Of a stretch of 64,000 nt of DNA, positions 47,982 through 58,240 are shown piece by piece (the stretch's first letter is position 1; each line of letters begins with the position of its first letter). The DNA comes from Aquilaria yunnanensis (lineage: Eukaryota; Streptophyta; Magnoliopsida; Malvales; Thymelaeaceae). The stretch spans positions 46,932,501-46,996,500 of the forward strand of contig CM077596.1 in the NCBI GenBank assembly GCA_039654915.1, in the 5' to 3' direction. Position numbers and translations under genes: made by a program. The notes under the pieces were generated by a model that was not told the origin of the DNA, did not search any database, and saw only the letters and a list, made by a program, of their open reading frames with translations.

Positions 47982-48517
47982 GGTGATCAGTATTTGGTTC
48001 AAACTGAAAAAATCAAAAAACTGAAATAACTTAGAAATTTGGTTCGATTAATTTGGTTGTTCGGTTCAGTTTTGGTTAAAACCGAATAACAAAAATTTTG
48101 GTCTTGGTTCAGTTTCGGTTTTGGGATTTGGTTAATTCAGTAACTGAATTAACCAAAATTTTTATACAAATTTTCTTTTTAAAATTTTTTCATGAACAAT
48201 AAAACTACCAAGTAACTCAAATTAGCTTGGATTTTTATTTTCTTTCTTTCCATGGACAATGAATCTTTTATATTGAATGGAATTTGAAAAGAAAAAACAA
48301 TGTCTCTCTTTCATTTCATCTCTTATAGAATTTCGCTCTTATTTTTTTGGTTAATTTAGTTTGAACCGAACCGAACCAAAATATTTTGGTTTAGTTTGAA
48401 TTCGGTTTTATAAACTAATTTAGTTAATTTGGTTTTTTATCATCCAAAACTGAAAATCGAATAAACCGACTAATTTAGCTCAGTTTAAACCAAAAAAACT
48501 GAATAATCACCTTTACT
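47982..48517. mobile_element. TIR-like repeat with GGTTYRAACCGAA text
   Basis: It begins GGGTGATCAGTATTTGGTTC and the complement of its end begins AAGGTGATTATTCAGTTT. Both ends run into dense TTTGGTTCGGTTY-type text in opposite orientation. It resembles 11,291-12,653. No clear target duplication and no coding. It sits inside the gag remnant. Confidence 0.5.
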
Positions 48518-49330
48518 AAATAGCCTTAACATTGAATAGTCTTATGAAGTCCCTCAAGGACTCAACCTTTTCTTACCATATCTTTAGGAGTTGGATTGCC
48601 ATTTTAACGGTTCGGTCAACTCCCTAAAAAATGACGCAAAAAGGTCTATAAGAAGTCCTAAAATGAAGGGAACTAGTGACCCCTATTCATCTCAAATAGA
48701 TTTATTGTCAACTTCGTCAACATTGGACTAAAGGCTTTGCACATTGTGGAATCTGTGGCCCATTCCAACTTCCTGGAAGTGATCTACTACTTTAAGCCAT
48801 TGACAAGGTCTGTCACTCATAATAAGGTGGATCTTGGGCATCCTAAAGACCTCAAGGGTCGGCAAATTATTGATCTTATCCATGAGGGGCTTGATCAAGA
48901 AAATAGTTGATATCCATCATAGGTGTTTGATTTTTAGGAAAATAAGGATTTGCTACATTCAACCCCTTCTTTTATCAAATCTAGCCTCTTGAAGGCCATG
49001 CTAGCTTCATTGGCACCTAAGTAATCAAATCGTACACGGGATGCCTGTGGAAGGTCCTTCAGTAGAGGTTTGCCTGCACTTATTAAGGTTAGGCGACTTT
49101 GGTCCCTTTCTTACTATGAATATATAGGGCCCCCTTGATCTCCTCCTAGACCTTAGCCTTTAATTACTCAAAGAGTGCATGCTAAAGAGCTTAGAATTGG
49201 TCACCATCCAACAAGGTGGGATCTTGTCTATTTCCTACATTTTGAGGTGGTAGCGTGGGCTCTTCCCCTTATAATTCATTATCCTGAATCCTAGCCATGG
49301 ATGACCCCCACTAGTTCTGAGGAATTCAGT

Positions 49331-51163
49331 CTTCCATCAGTGACATTCTCATTATTGGATTATCCATGGTCACATCATGGTCTCCTGGTGCTTACCATGT
49401 GTTTTCCACAAATAGTGCCAAACTACTAGCCAAACAAGGAAGCTACTAACCAAGCCGGACAAACTAGTCTACTTGCACAAAAAGACATCATCAGGGCCCT
49501 AAATTATGTATTTGGAGTGAACCCACTAACGGTCAAGTTGGATCTCCAAAAGTAATGACGAGCTATGGAGAATAACGTTTCAAAATATACCTTAAAGTGC
49601 TATGAGGTTCTCCTTTTAGGGAGTCAATCTTTAACAAGTTATGTGTGCCTTAGTGTTGGACTCTAGAACCAGTACGGTATTAGCCACCAAGCTTGAGGTT
49701 GAAAAATGAAAGAGTGAAAGATATGTTGAAGCTATTGGATATACAATTCAAATTTTTGTTTTGCTGAATCCATTATAAGACCAAAAATTTGTGTTTCTAT
49801 TTCTTCTAAAAATGATATCTTTTGTTGTTTTCTTGAGCTAATAAAAGTGCTGAAATTTTTTTATAATTACTAAGGTACCATGAAACTTATACTGCCTTGT
49901 CACAAGCACTTTTAGAAAAAGTTAGGGATATATGTCAAATATACACAATGTTATCAAAATTGGACAAGACCAACTGGTTGGACTAGTTCAATTACAAATC
50001 GATTACCCTGTTTAGTCGAGTTTTGACTCAAATATGATATAGTTAAGAAATAGTCAAAACTAGTTAGAGCAACTTAAAGCCATTCAAAAATGGTAACCCT
50101 CAAGCCATTTAAACCATGGTTCTATAAAGCTAAGCAGTTTGGATGGCTTTAATCTAATTAATAAGCTTACATTATTGTAAGGTCATACACAGGGTTGTTT
50201 AAGGGTCAAGATGACCTGCAAGTTAGAATAGAAAATTGATCATGGTTGTGGTGTTATTTACATGATTGAACCACTGGTAAAGTAAATAAAAAAAAACTTC
50301 TCTTTTGTCTCTCACATCTAACTAAAACTGAGGATGCTTAACAGTATTTGTTGGGCATAGGAAATAAACCAATATATTGGTAGACAACATATAAGCCTAG
50401 TAATATAAAGTCCACAGTAAAGGCAAATATGTGGGAGAATCGAGCAAATAGGGCACAAATCATTTTTCATTTGACTGGGGAGACAATTACAAAGGTAGGG
50501 TACATGGAGGATTCATTAACCTGAGGAAAAGAAAAGGGCACTAGCAAATGAATGGGAGAAAAAGCGAGGAGAAAGCAAGTTAAGGACGTCGAAGGGGGTG
50601 TGTCCAGTTCCCCTATGATGGATATGGCACAAACAAACAAGATCTAACATGGGAGATTAACAATAGAGCCAAAAGAAACGATGGAGACCTGGATTGGTAC
50701 CATCAATGGGCTAAACCTATGATCTTCAACTATTAAGCTTGTCTGAGATAGATAAAAGTCTGGCTTCATTTTGTTTTACTCTACCAATGACCTAATTGTG
50801 TAAATAACACTAAAACCATGAGCAATTTTCTATCTAAAGTCATATGTTGTCTTAACCTGCAAACACCCTGTGCATGACCCGTGAATAATGTGGGCTTATT
50901 AATTAGATTAAAGCATTCTGTATTGTGCCTTCATTGTCATGTTGCTACTCTAGTTCTTATCCAAAAATAATGTGTTAAAATTTTAAAGACACGTTCGAAT
51001 TAGGTTACATTCCTTAAAATGAAGGAGTAACAATAAAATTATTCCACAAAAGACAAAAATTAGATAAAAAATGGAAAGAAAAATAGTCAAGTCAAAAAAC
51101 AAAAAAAAATGTTTCAATTGAATGAGAGAAAGAAAGATAAACTAAGTTAAAAAAACAAACAAA
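49331..51163. other. Spacer without recognised genes
   Basis: AT-rich DNA, possibly containing the far end of the decayed Gypsy element. No domain, RNA or repeat that I can support. Confidence 0.4.
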
Positions 51164-51679
51164 ATTAGTGTTGACACCCAATTTCGTCCGACCATTAAAA
51201 AAAAATTTTTTAAAAATTAAATAAAAAATTAAATTATTATTACTATTATTATTATTATTATTACTAAAATTTTTTAATTAGTTTAAAATACATTTTTTTT
51301 TTGTTTTGTTTTATGAAGATTTGATTTAAAATGATATATGTGTGTATATGTGTATGTTTGAAAGAAAAAAGAAAACTCCATAAAAATGACAAAATTAAAA
51401 AGTTTGAGGTAAAAATGATAAAATTGAGAAGTTTCGGGAAAAATTGACAAAATCTAAAAGTTCCAGGAGCATTTGGTAGTTTGTCACATCAATTTGGGGC
51501 CAGCATAACCGTTCTGGCCCAAATTAACAGAAAACGACAAAATTGTCAAAATCAGAAGCTTCAGGAACTTATCCAGAGTCTGAAAGACGTAAAGGACTGA
51601 AACTGTCATTTTACCAAATTAAAAGATAAGTTTGAATTTAATTAATTTTTAATTATGAACAGTCCAGAACCCCTTCTCC

Positions 51680-51687
51680 TATAAATA
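51680..51687 (+). promoter_or_regulatory. TATA box of family-T LTR copy 3
   Basis: TATAAATA in CCTATAAATAGGGG, about 510 bp from the LTR start. Position and context match copies 1 and 2. Confidence 0.65.
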
Positions 51688-51899
51688 GGGGTCCAAATCT
51701 GTGTGTTAACAGAGAAAAAGAGAGAAAAAAAAAATAAATCAAGTTTAGAGCTCCGTTTTAAAAAAAAAAACAAAAATTGTAACCTAAGCCCCTGGCCTTC
51801 TCCTCCCTCTTCCCAGAAGACCCAAGGGGTTCTGTTTTCACGTTTTAGCCCCTGTTCCCACTATTCCCGTTTGCTCTCTCTCTCCGTTCACCGTTTTTC

Positions 51900-52195
51900 T
51901 TCCTCCTCCGTCCCCATAATCTCCGGCCCGCCGCCGTGCTGTCGCGGTCCCACGCCGTCCGCCGTCACCTCCGTCCCGTCGCCTTCCCCCCGTCGTTTCC
52001 CTCTGCCCTCGCCGTCCTCCTTCCCTCCTCCTCTCTCCCTCGCCCCGTCATCTTTCTCCTTCCGCTTCAGCCCTTCCCCCACGCCGTTCTGCCGCCGGTT
52101 CATCCTTCCCATCGCGTACCAACCCTCATCGCCCTGCCCAGCTACGCCGTCTCGCAAGCCAAGCCTCCCTCGCAACGTCGCCGGCAGGGAAACGG
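51900..52195. repeat. GC-rich cassette in family-T LTR copy 3
   Basis: About 300 bp rich in C (CCGTCGCC/CCCTCGCC-type text) in an otherwise AT-rich LTR. It lies where copy 2 has its GGC/GA cassette and copy 1 almost nothing. The coding strand potential is low complexity. Confidence 0.75.
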
Positions 52196-52424
52196 AAAAC
52201 TGTTTCGCGTTTCTGAAAAACAAAATAAGTTTTAGGTAAAACGTTCATTTAACACTTCTTTTTCTTATATTATTGCAATCAAGTCACTAACTTTTTTTTA
52301 TTTATTTCTGCAGAATTAACAATAACCTTTAACTTTTAATATTATTATTGTTATTAGTCACTAACCTTTTAATTTTTGCACAACTAACTTCACTAACTTT
52401 TATTGTTGTTATTATTGTTATTAA

Positions 52425-52588
52425 CATCTAACTTTACTAACTTCACTAACTTTTATTATTGTTATTATTGTTATTAACATCTAACTTTACTAACTTCACT
52501 AACTTTTATTATTGTTATTATTGTTATTAACATCTAACTTTACTAACTTCACTAACTTTTATTATTGTTATTATTGTTATTAACAACT
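52425..52588. repeat. ~55-bp minisatellite in family-T LTR copy 3
   Basis: Three nearly identical units of TAACATCTAACTTTACTAAC with TTCACTAACTTTTATTATTG. It is the complement-strand counterpart of the arrays in copies 1 and 2. Confidence 0.85.
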
Positions 52589-53009
52589 AACTTTGTTATT
52601 ATTATTATAATTATTGTGGATGGCCAAAAAGCCCCACTTTATTATTAATTGTTTTCTTTAAGTGGTTAAATTTATTTCACTTTTTAATTATAATAAAAAA
52701 AAATAAAAAGAATTTTATGTGAATAATTAACTTCATTTTTAAGGCTAATAAAAAAATCATTTTTAAAAGCCAATTTTTTTTATCATTTTTAAAACACATG
52801 TTTTTTATTTCTTTAAAAACAACAAAAAGATAATCTTTTATTCCTTTATTAAAATTATTAAACAAACATAATTAAATAATTACAAAAATACAAATCATTT
52901 CTTTTTAAATATATCTTTAAAAGTAGTAATAATTAAAATTTAATAAAAATCCAATAAAATTATGATTAAAATTAGTAATTAATTAAATAATTAATTAATA
53001 AAAATTAAA

Positions 53010-53049
53010 CTCCATGTCCAAATGATCCGCCAGGATCCACGGTTTGGAA
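53010..53049 (+). repeat. 40-nt LTR stem-loop, GATCC subtype (copy 3, unit 1)
   Basis: In LTR sense: CTCC...GATCC GCCA GGATC...GGAA. It corresponds to the unit at 15759-15798. Confidence 0.7.
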
Positions 53050-53136
53050 AATATCAACTTTTTAATTAAATAAATAAATACAAAGATAAAAATCCATATT
53101 TACGATATGGATTAAATTATTTAAAATTTCATCAAA

Positions 53137-53176
53137 TTCCGTGTCCGGGTGACTCGGCAGAGTCCATGGTTCGGAA
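53137..53176 (+). repeat. 40-nt LTR stem-loop, GACTC subtype (copy 3, unit 2)
   Basis: TTCC...GACTC GGCA GAGTC...GGAA, matching 14893-14932. Confidence 0.75.
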
Positions 53177-53183
53177 TTAAAAT

Positions 53184-53223
53184 TTCCGTGTCCGGGTGAC
53201 TCGGCAGAGTCCATGGTTCGAAA
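53184..53223 (+). repeat. 40-nt LTR stem-loop, GACTC subtype (copy 3, unit 3)
   Basis: Nearly identical to the preceding unit, seven bases away. The last outer-arm bases differ (CGAA). Confidence 0.7.
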
Positions 53224-53892
53224 ATATCAAATTTTATCCAAATTAACTTAAAAATCCACATTTCGACATAATTCAGTTAAAATTTCAATTTTTGAAAATT
53301 AATTGAAAATTATTTAAATGCAAAGCAAAACAAAATTAAAATCAACTAAGGTGCCAATTTTGGGCGCTATAACAAAGTTGTTTTAGCGTAACCGTACTCC
53401 CGATCCCCGAACTCTCGCAGACCAATTTTAAGGTGACCTATCGACTTAGGTGAAACAGATTTGTGGCGACTCCAGAAAACCCGACGTTGCTACAATTAGA
53501 AAATAGAAACTGTTTGCAGGATGTCTGACTAGGGATGGCAATTGAGTGGGTCTGGTCAGGTTTGGTTCAGGTCATTTAGGTTCAAGTTTAATCGGGTTAG
53601 CTTGTATTCGGATCCATGTCAGGTTATTTGGGTTTGGGTTGATTTCAGGTTGAGTAGATTTCATGTTTGGGTTAGGTTAGGCTAGGTTTATTTGTGTTTG
53701 GGTCCAATCAGGTCGGGTTATCGGGTCTTAGAGCATATTCAACTTAATTGTCGAGTTTACTCGATTCATTGATGCATAAGCTGCAAATGGCTACATTAAT
53801 TTATTTTTTTTTAATTTTGACTAAAATTTAATTTAACTAGACATAAAAAAATATATGAAGATATATTAATATATAATTTATTTAATAAAATA

Positions 53893-54360
53893 ATTCCTTT
53901 GTGCCAAGTTATCTGTAATATTCACTATTCAACAATTAGTCTATGATTTTTTATTTTCAACATTTTAGTATATAAATGAAAAATTATTATCTTAAATAAT
54001 AAATAAAGACCTATAGTTTCTAAATATATAATTTTTAATTTTTTTCTAACAAATAATCTCCCCCCGTCCCATTTTCTTTGCTCCATTTAATTTTTCTAAC
54101 TAGTTTGATTTGAATTTATTTATTTTATTGTTTATTAAAAATTTGAAAAAATATATTTTTAAAAATTATAGGTCTTGATTTATCATTCATGTATGAAATT
54201 TTTTTTATTTATATATTAAAATATTAAAAATAAAATATTATAGATTAATTGTTAAAAGATGAATGGTGCAAAGAATTTGAGGTAGGAAAGTAAAATGAAT
54301 AAATTCAGTTCAAACTATTCAAAAAAGTCAAATGTTTCAAAAAATATGAGACAGAAATAG
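53893..54360. mobile_element. Outer Stowaway-type MITE, interrupted
   Basis: Its halves (53,893-54,057 and 54,291-54,360) align with the intact Stowaway at 12,926-13,159, sharing ATGATTTTTTATTTT and AATAAATAAAGACCT. It ends GAGACAGAAATAG and is flanked by TA on both sides (53891-53892 and 54361-54362). Confidence 0.7.
54058..54290. mobile_element. Inner Stowaway-type MITE
   Basis: It starts CTCCCCCCGTCCCATTTTC and ends TTTGAGGTAGGAAAG, followed by TA. It sits in the outer copy in inverted orientation. The related interior text (ATAGGTCTTGATTTAT) reads in the opposite direction to the outer element. Confidence 0.7.
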
Positions 54361-54788
54361 TACTATAATTTCTAAAATCTAATTATTTCTATCTCTCTAT
54401 CACTGTTTTACTAATTGTTTCTCATAACTCACACTCACTTGCTGTACAACGCAAAATAGGTTAATAGAATAGAAGAAACTTATTCATATATATTAATCAT
54501 AATTTTTCTAAAGCCTTTACCGACTATATATTTTATGTTGATTTAAGTTAAAATCGAGTCTTATCGAGTTTAGTCATCGGGTTATTTCGGGATAGAGTTA
54601 GGTTGGGCTCAGGTTCAGGTTTTCTTGGGTCTCACTTCAATCGGGTACGGGTTCAGGTTGGATTTGGTACAGTCGGGTTTGGGTCATTGACTTTTCTAAT
54701 CATATTGGTTAGGTCAAGTTGGGTTCGGGTGAGTCAGGTCATATCAGATTTTCGGTTTAGGTCAAATTTTGTCATCGCTATATCTAAT

Positions 54789-56003
54789 TTGCGCAGTGCC
54801 GTAAGGGAGAAAGAGAGAAAGCTATGATGGAAAAAGTTCAAAACTAGTCATTGTATTCTTTATATTTATCATTTTCAATCCTCCCATTTTAAAATTAAGA
54901 ATAAAGTCCATCTTCAATCTTTAGACATGAATCAGTAGCATTGGGTAAAGGCTTTTACTTAACAGTTTCACCGGTTGAATTGTAAACCAGGCACTCCAAC
55001 AATTGAATGAACGATTCGGTTTTGACAACATTTAATAGACAGGGAGAAGGCACAAAAGAGAAAGCAAAGGAAGAAAGCGGTCATCAGCCTTAAAAAATGA
55101 GAGAGGCAACCCAAGCTAATTATGATGTTCACATCTATATAATACATTAAAGGGGGAGTGGGGGAGTTGTGACACCTGTCCATCTGTTGAGGGGATTATG
55201 CCCATTTTCATCCTTAGGCTTTGTTATAAGTTGTGAATGAGGTATTATTCTCTAAATGTTTGCAACTGCGTCTTCACTACGCTGAAGCCACGCGTTCTTA
55301 TGTTGGTGGCCTAATTCTGCAGTGATCACTACAGATGTTCTGATATTGCACTTAGGCCATTAATTCTCCGAATGCTTTACCTGTTTCGATGATTTTTTTT
55401 CCTGCTTCTCTTTGGTGTATAAATTGCATCGGATTAGTATTGGAGTGTCGAAGCTTTTGTTAATTTTTGGTTCTCTAGTATTGAGCGGGTACCGTGTGAT
55501 TTGATATGGATGCATTTGCCGTTCAAAAAACCTAGGGGATCTATGGGAGGATTGAGAGACGTAATTTTTGGGGGTAATTTCAAATGAAGTTATTAGCAAG
55601 TTGGTTTGGGATATGCTCTCGCTTCAGGATATGCCGTCATTGTTGAAGACCAGGTCACTACTTAACCTTACCGGCCTCTTCATTTGCTTCGTCTCTCATA
55701 CGTACGGACTAGGAATTAAGGCACTTGCAATCCGGTTAACTAAGCAGCAACTTGCTCCTAAGAGTACCAATTAGTCTCAAATAATGGGTTTTTGCTTAGT
55801 TTACCATGTTCTCTGGGTACCTATTTACGTAAATTATCTTGAATGATGTGCAATCTTAGCTTGGTATTTTTGCAAGCTGTGATTGTTTCTTTTTCAGCAA
55901 TCTTACGGATGTTGGTTTATATATATGCTTCATTACTGGTATGTCCCTGTTCCAGCTTCATATCTTTCTTATGCATCTCTCTCTCTCTTTTCTTTTCTTT
56001 TCT
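54789..56003. other. Spacer, possibly upstream region of a small ORF
   Basis: No domain-bearing frame. A TATATAATAC box lies at about 55,136. Downstream sequence from 55,200 is less AT-rich than most spacers here, as a leader or broken host gene might be. I cannot define exons. Confidence 0.35.
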
Positions 56004-56162
56004 ATGGGGAGGAAACCAAGAGGAATAACAAGTTGGATTGTTTGTTTCTTTCTTGGTTCTGCTGTACTACTTGCAGTACTACTTAAACGCCAAGTTTCAC
56101 TTCAACAAGTATCAGTTAGCAGATTTAATGGTCATCACTGCGATTGCGGGCGCGATATCTGA
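56004..56162 (+). CDS. Small ORF, 52 codons, one predicted membrane segment
   Basis: The ATG at 56,004 follows a pyrimidine-rich stretch. The product starts MGRKPRGITSW, then has a strongly hydrophobic run (IVCFFLGSAVLLAVLL), then KRQVSLQQ, and ends with HHCDCGRDI. A basic start followed by one hydrophobic segment is the pattern of a signal anchor. A first exon of a larger gene, cut off by the CACTA insertion 600 bp downstream, is possible, but no splice donor keeps the frame open. Upstream frames in other phases overlap it. I do not recognise the family, and a chance ORF is a real possibility. Confidence 0.3.
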   Translation: MGRKPRGITSWIVCFFLGSAVLLAVLLKRQVSLQQVSVSRFNGHHCDCGRDI

Positions 56163-56750
56163 ACTAGTGTCGTAGTGTCTGTTTTGTTGGTATTAAAAAT
56201 TTTTCTTTCATTCTCTCTATCATTCAACCATGTTTGTGGCTGATGCCTTCTTAATTTCTAGGTTCCTTCTGCCGCTGCCATGTTTTCCATATTCTTTGTT
56301 TTCGCTCAGTCTTATGTAAGCTTCTTTCTTCATTTTTTTATCAAAAGCAAGCCTGAACATTACTATTTTAGCCACATGTAAACATTTTTGTTTGTTTCCC
56401 CCATGAATTGCACAGCTACGGAGCATTTTATCTAAACCTTTTGGATCATGTGAATAGGTAGATATTTGGTTATCAAGCTTAACAGTACTTTGACCAATTA
56501 TCAGATATAAATGGCCCGTTATCATGTTACATGTGTTAGTCCCCTCAAGTTACCTTGTCATTAGGTAACATGCTAGCAATGTTTTTTATTCTGTTTTTTT
56601 TTTTTTTTTTACCGAGTCTTGGCCTAAACACTGATGTTCACGGTTTTTACTACAAGGTCCAAAGTAAGAATTCTAATATGCATATATGTGCAATTAGACA
56701 TAGTAATATATTTACTAAAATATTCTTTTAGTTGGGATTATAACTATTTT
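56163..56750. other. Spacer left of the large CACTA element
   Basis: AT-rich, with a T run near 56,597. No gene recognised. Confidence 0.4.
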
Positions 56751-56775
56751 TACCACTACTAAAAAAAACTGAAAT

Positions 56776-57085
56776 TCCAGCAACCCTATTTCCAATGGCT
56801 AAGCCATTGGAAAACCCTAAACAATCCTCCAACGGCCAAGCTGTTGGAAACAAAAATTTCATATTTCCCCTTGATTCTGTTATATGTCTTAGTTGAAATA
56901 AATTGAAATGAAATTTGAGAATGGAAATAAAAATAGGGGGAAAACAATTTTTTTTTTATTTTCCGACAACCAAGCCATTGGAAATTGACAAGTTTAATTT
57001 AGCAACGGTTACGGCCATTTGAAATAACATTAAGTTAAAGAATGCATTTTGGTTGCCCTTTTTCCAACGGCCTGGCCATTGGAAA
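56776..57085. repeat. Palindromic subterminal repeats of the large CACTA
   Basis: About six units of the type TTCCAAYGGCNNNGCCATTGGAA, each nearly self-complementary. They probably bind the element's own transposase. The sequence is unrelated to the TAGCGACGG units of the 24.8-31.3 kb element, so that element needs a different transposase. Confidence 0.75.
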
Positions 57086-57109
57086 CTTTAAGTTATATTC
57101 GCCAAATGG

Positions 57110-57276
57110 CCTCCCTTCCGTTTGTTCTCTGTTTTGTATTCTCTCTCTTCCTCTCTCCTTCACACAAGCACACACTGCACCTGCCTCATCCAGCCTTCGA
57201 ATCGACGCATTAGGAGTGATTCATTGATGTTTCTTCAGCTCGAAATCGCAGATTTGATGCCGAATATACTAAATAG
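57110..57276 (+). other. Probable non-coding first exon of the CACTA transposase gene
   Basis: CT-rich leader sequence without long frames ends at AAATAG|GTACGT, a strong donor. The acceptor TTTGTAG at 58,556-58,562 lies 27 bp before the transposase ATG. The implied intron of about 1.3 kb fills the gap. Confidence 0.5.
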
Positions 57277-57639
57277 GTACGTATTTTCTGTTTTGTAACT
57301 TGTTTGATAGGTGTTGTAAGGTTTTTTAGATATTTGAGTTTGTGGGTAAAATGAGTGCTCATTTCTTCTTATTTTCATAGATTCGTAGCTTGCTGGGTCA
57401 TATACAAGGTTCCTTCTTTGATTTTGAAGTAAGTTCTTGAAGGAATTAATTTTTTATATTTTATTTGGAATTTTCAGCCAAAAAATGGGGAAATACGTGT
57501 CTATTTTGTAGTGAAAATGTAATTATATTTTATTTTTGTTATTATGATGGTGTGAACTGAAGTTTTGGGTTGACCAATTGATATTTACAATGTTATGATT
57601 TTTTATTTTAATTATTTAAATTCATATATTAATTAAGAA

Positions 57640-58240
57640 TTAGTATTTTAATAGGTTTTGTTACTAAGGAATATGTTAGGTTTTGTTAGGTTTAATTATT
57701 AAGGAATATGTTAGGTTTTGTTAGGTTGAATTTTTAAGGAATATGTTAGGCTTTTTAATTTTTATTTTGTTAGGTCTAATTATTAATGAATGTATTGAAG
57801 TTTTGGGTTTTTAATTATTAATTTGTTAGGTTTGGTTAGGTTTAATATTTAGGTTTTTGTATGTTAGGTTTTTTAATTTTCATTTTGTTAGGTATAATTA
57901 TTAAGTAATGTGTTAAGTTTTGTTAGGTTTAATTACTAATGAATATACCGAAGTTTTAGGTTTTTAATTATTAATTTGTTAGGGTTTGGGTTTAGTTGAA
58001 GTTTTAGGTTTTCTAAGGTTTAATTATTAATGAATAATTTGTTAGGTTTAATTTTTAGGTTTTTAATTTCATGTATGAATATGTTAGGTTTTGTTAGCTT
58101 TAAATTTTAAGTAATGTGTTAGGTTTTGGTTAGGTTTAATTATTAATGAAGAATTAGTATTTTCTTAGTTTTTGTTAGGTTTAATTATTAATGAAGAATT
58201 AGTATTTTATTAGGTTTTGTTAGGTTTAATTATTAATGAA
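57640..58240. repeat. Degenerate TTAGGTTTTGTTAGGTTTAA repeat in the intron
   Basis: About a dozen irregular units combine TTAGGTTTTGTTAGGTT with AATTATTAATGAA. Spacing varies from 20 to 60 bp. It resembles but is not the plant telomere repeat TTTAGGG. Confidence 0.75.

Larger units (their letters stand above)
42830..49330 (-). pseudogene. Ty3/Gypsy gag-pol remnant, interrupted twice
   Basis: Minus-strand pieces read in gag order from right to left. About 48,760-48,600 gives MCKAFSPMLTKL and FLRHFLGS, and 48,600-48,520 gives KVESLRDFIRLFN; both match the plant Gypsy retrotransposon gag core. At 43,790-43,690 KKYCHYQKDKGHEN, DC and QLTDLTK form a gag-type zinc-knuckle-like motif. At 43,020-42,900 a FENEPNLP...VKVGKNLPDEV stretch resembles the region before reverse transcriptase. 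Stops and shifts are frequent. The remnant is split by the family-T solo LTR (43,817-47,677) and by the repeat at 47,982-48,517. Protease and RT cores are not readable. Confidence 0.65.
51169..53494 (+). mobile_element. Family-T solo LTR, copy 3 (2,326 bp, TSD ATTAG)
   Basis: It starts TGTTGACACCCAATTTCGTC and ends GACGTTGCTACA, flanked by ATTAG (51164-51168 and 53495-53499). It is the shortest copy and opposite in orientation to copies 1 and 2. It has the same order of parts: U3 block, TATA, GC-rich cassette (51,900-52,195), minisatellite, and three 40-nt stem-loops. The C-rich cassette yields a 178-codon Ser/Pro-rich frame (51,703-52,239) that copies 1 and 2 do not conserve, so I do not treat it as a gene. 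Confidence 0.9.
53530..54780. mobile_element. hAT-like non-autonomous element with nested Stowaways
   Basis: The left end is TAGGGATGGCAATTGAG and the complement of the right end is TAGCGATGACAAAATTTG. Subterminal regions consist of GGGTTCAGGT-type repeats. The 8-bp flanks TGTCTGAC and TATCTAAT differ by three transitions, so they may be an aged 8-bp duplication. The middle holds a Stowaway interrupted by another Stowaway. No transposase sequence. Confidence 0.55.

Noticed and set aside
51703..52239. 178-codon open frame, Ser/Pro-rich
   Set aside because: It lies in a C-rich low-complexity cassette of a solo LTR, overlaps two other long frames, and is not kept in the sister LTRs.
57640..58240. 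Interstitial telomere repeat
   Set aside because: The unit is TTAGGTTTTGTTAGG-like and irregular, not TTTAGGG in tandem.
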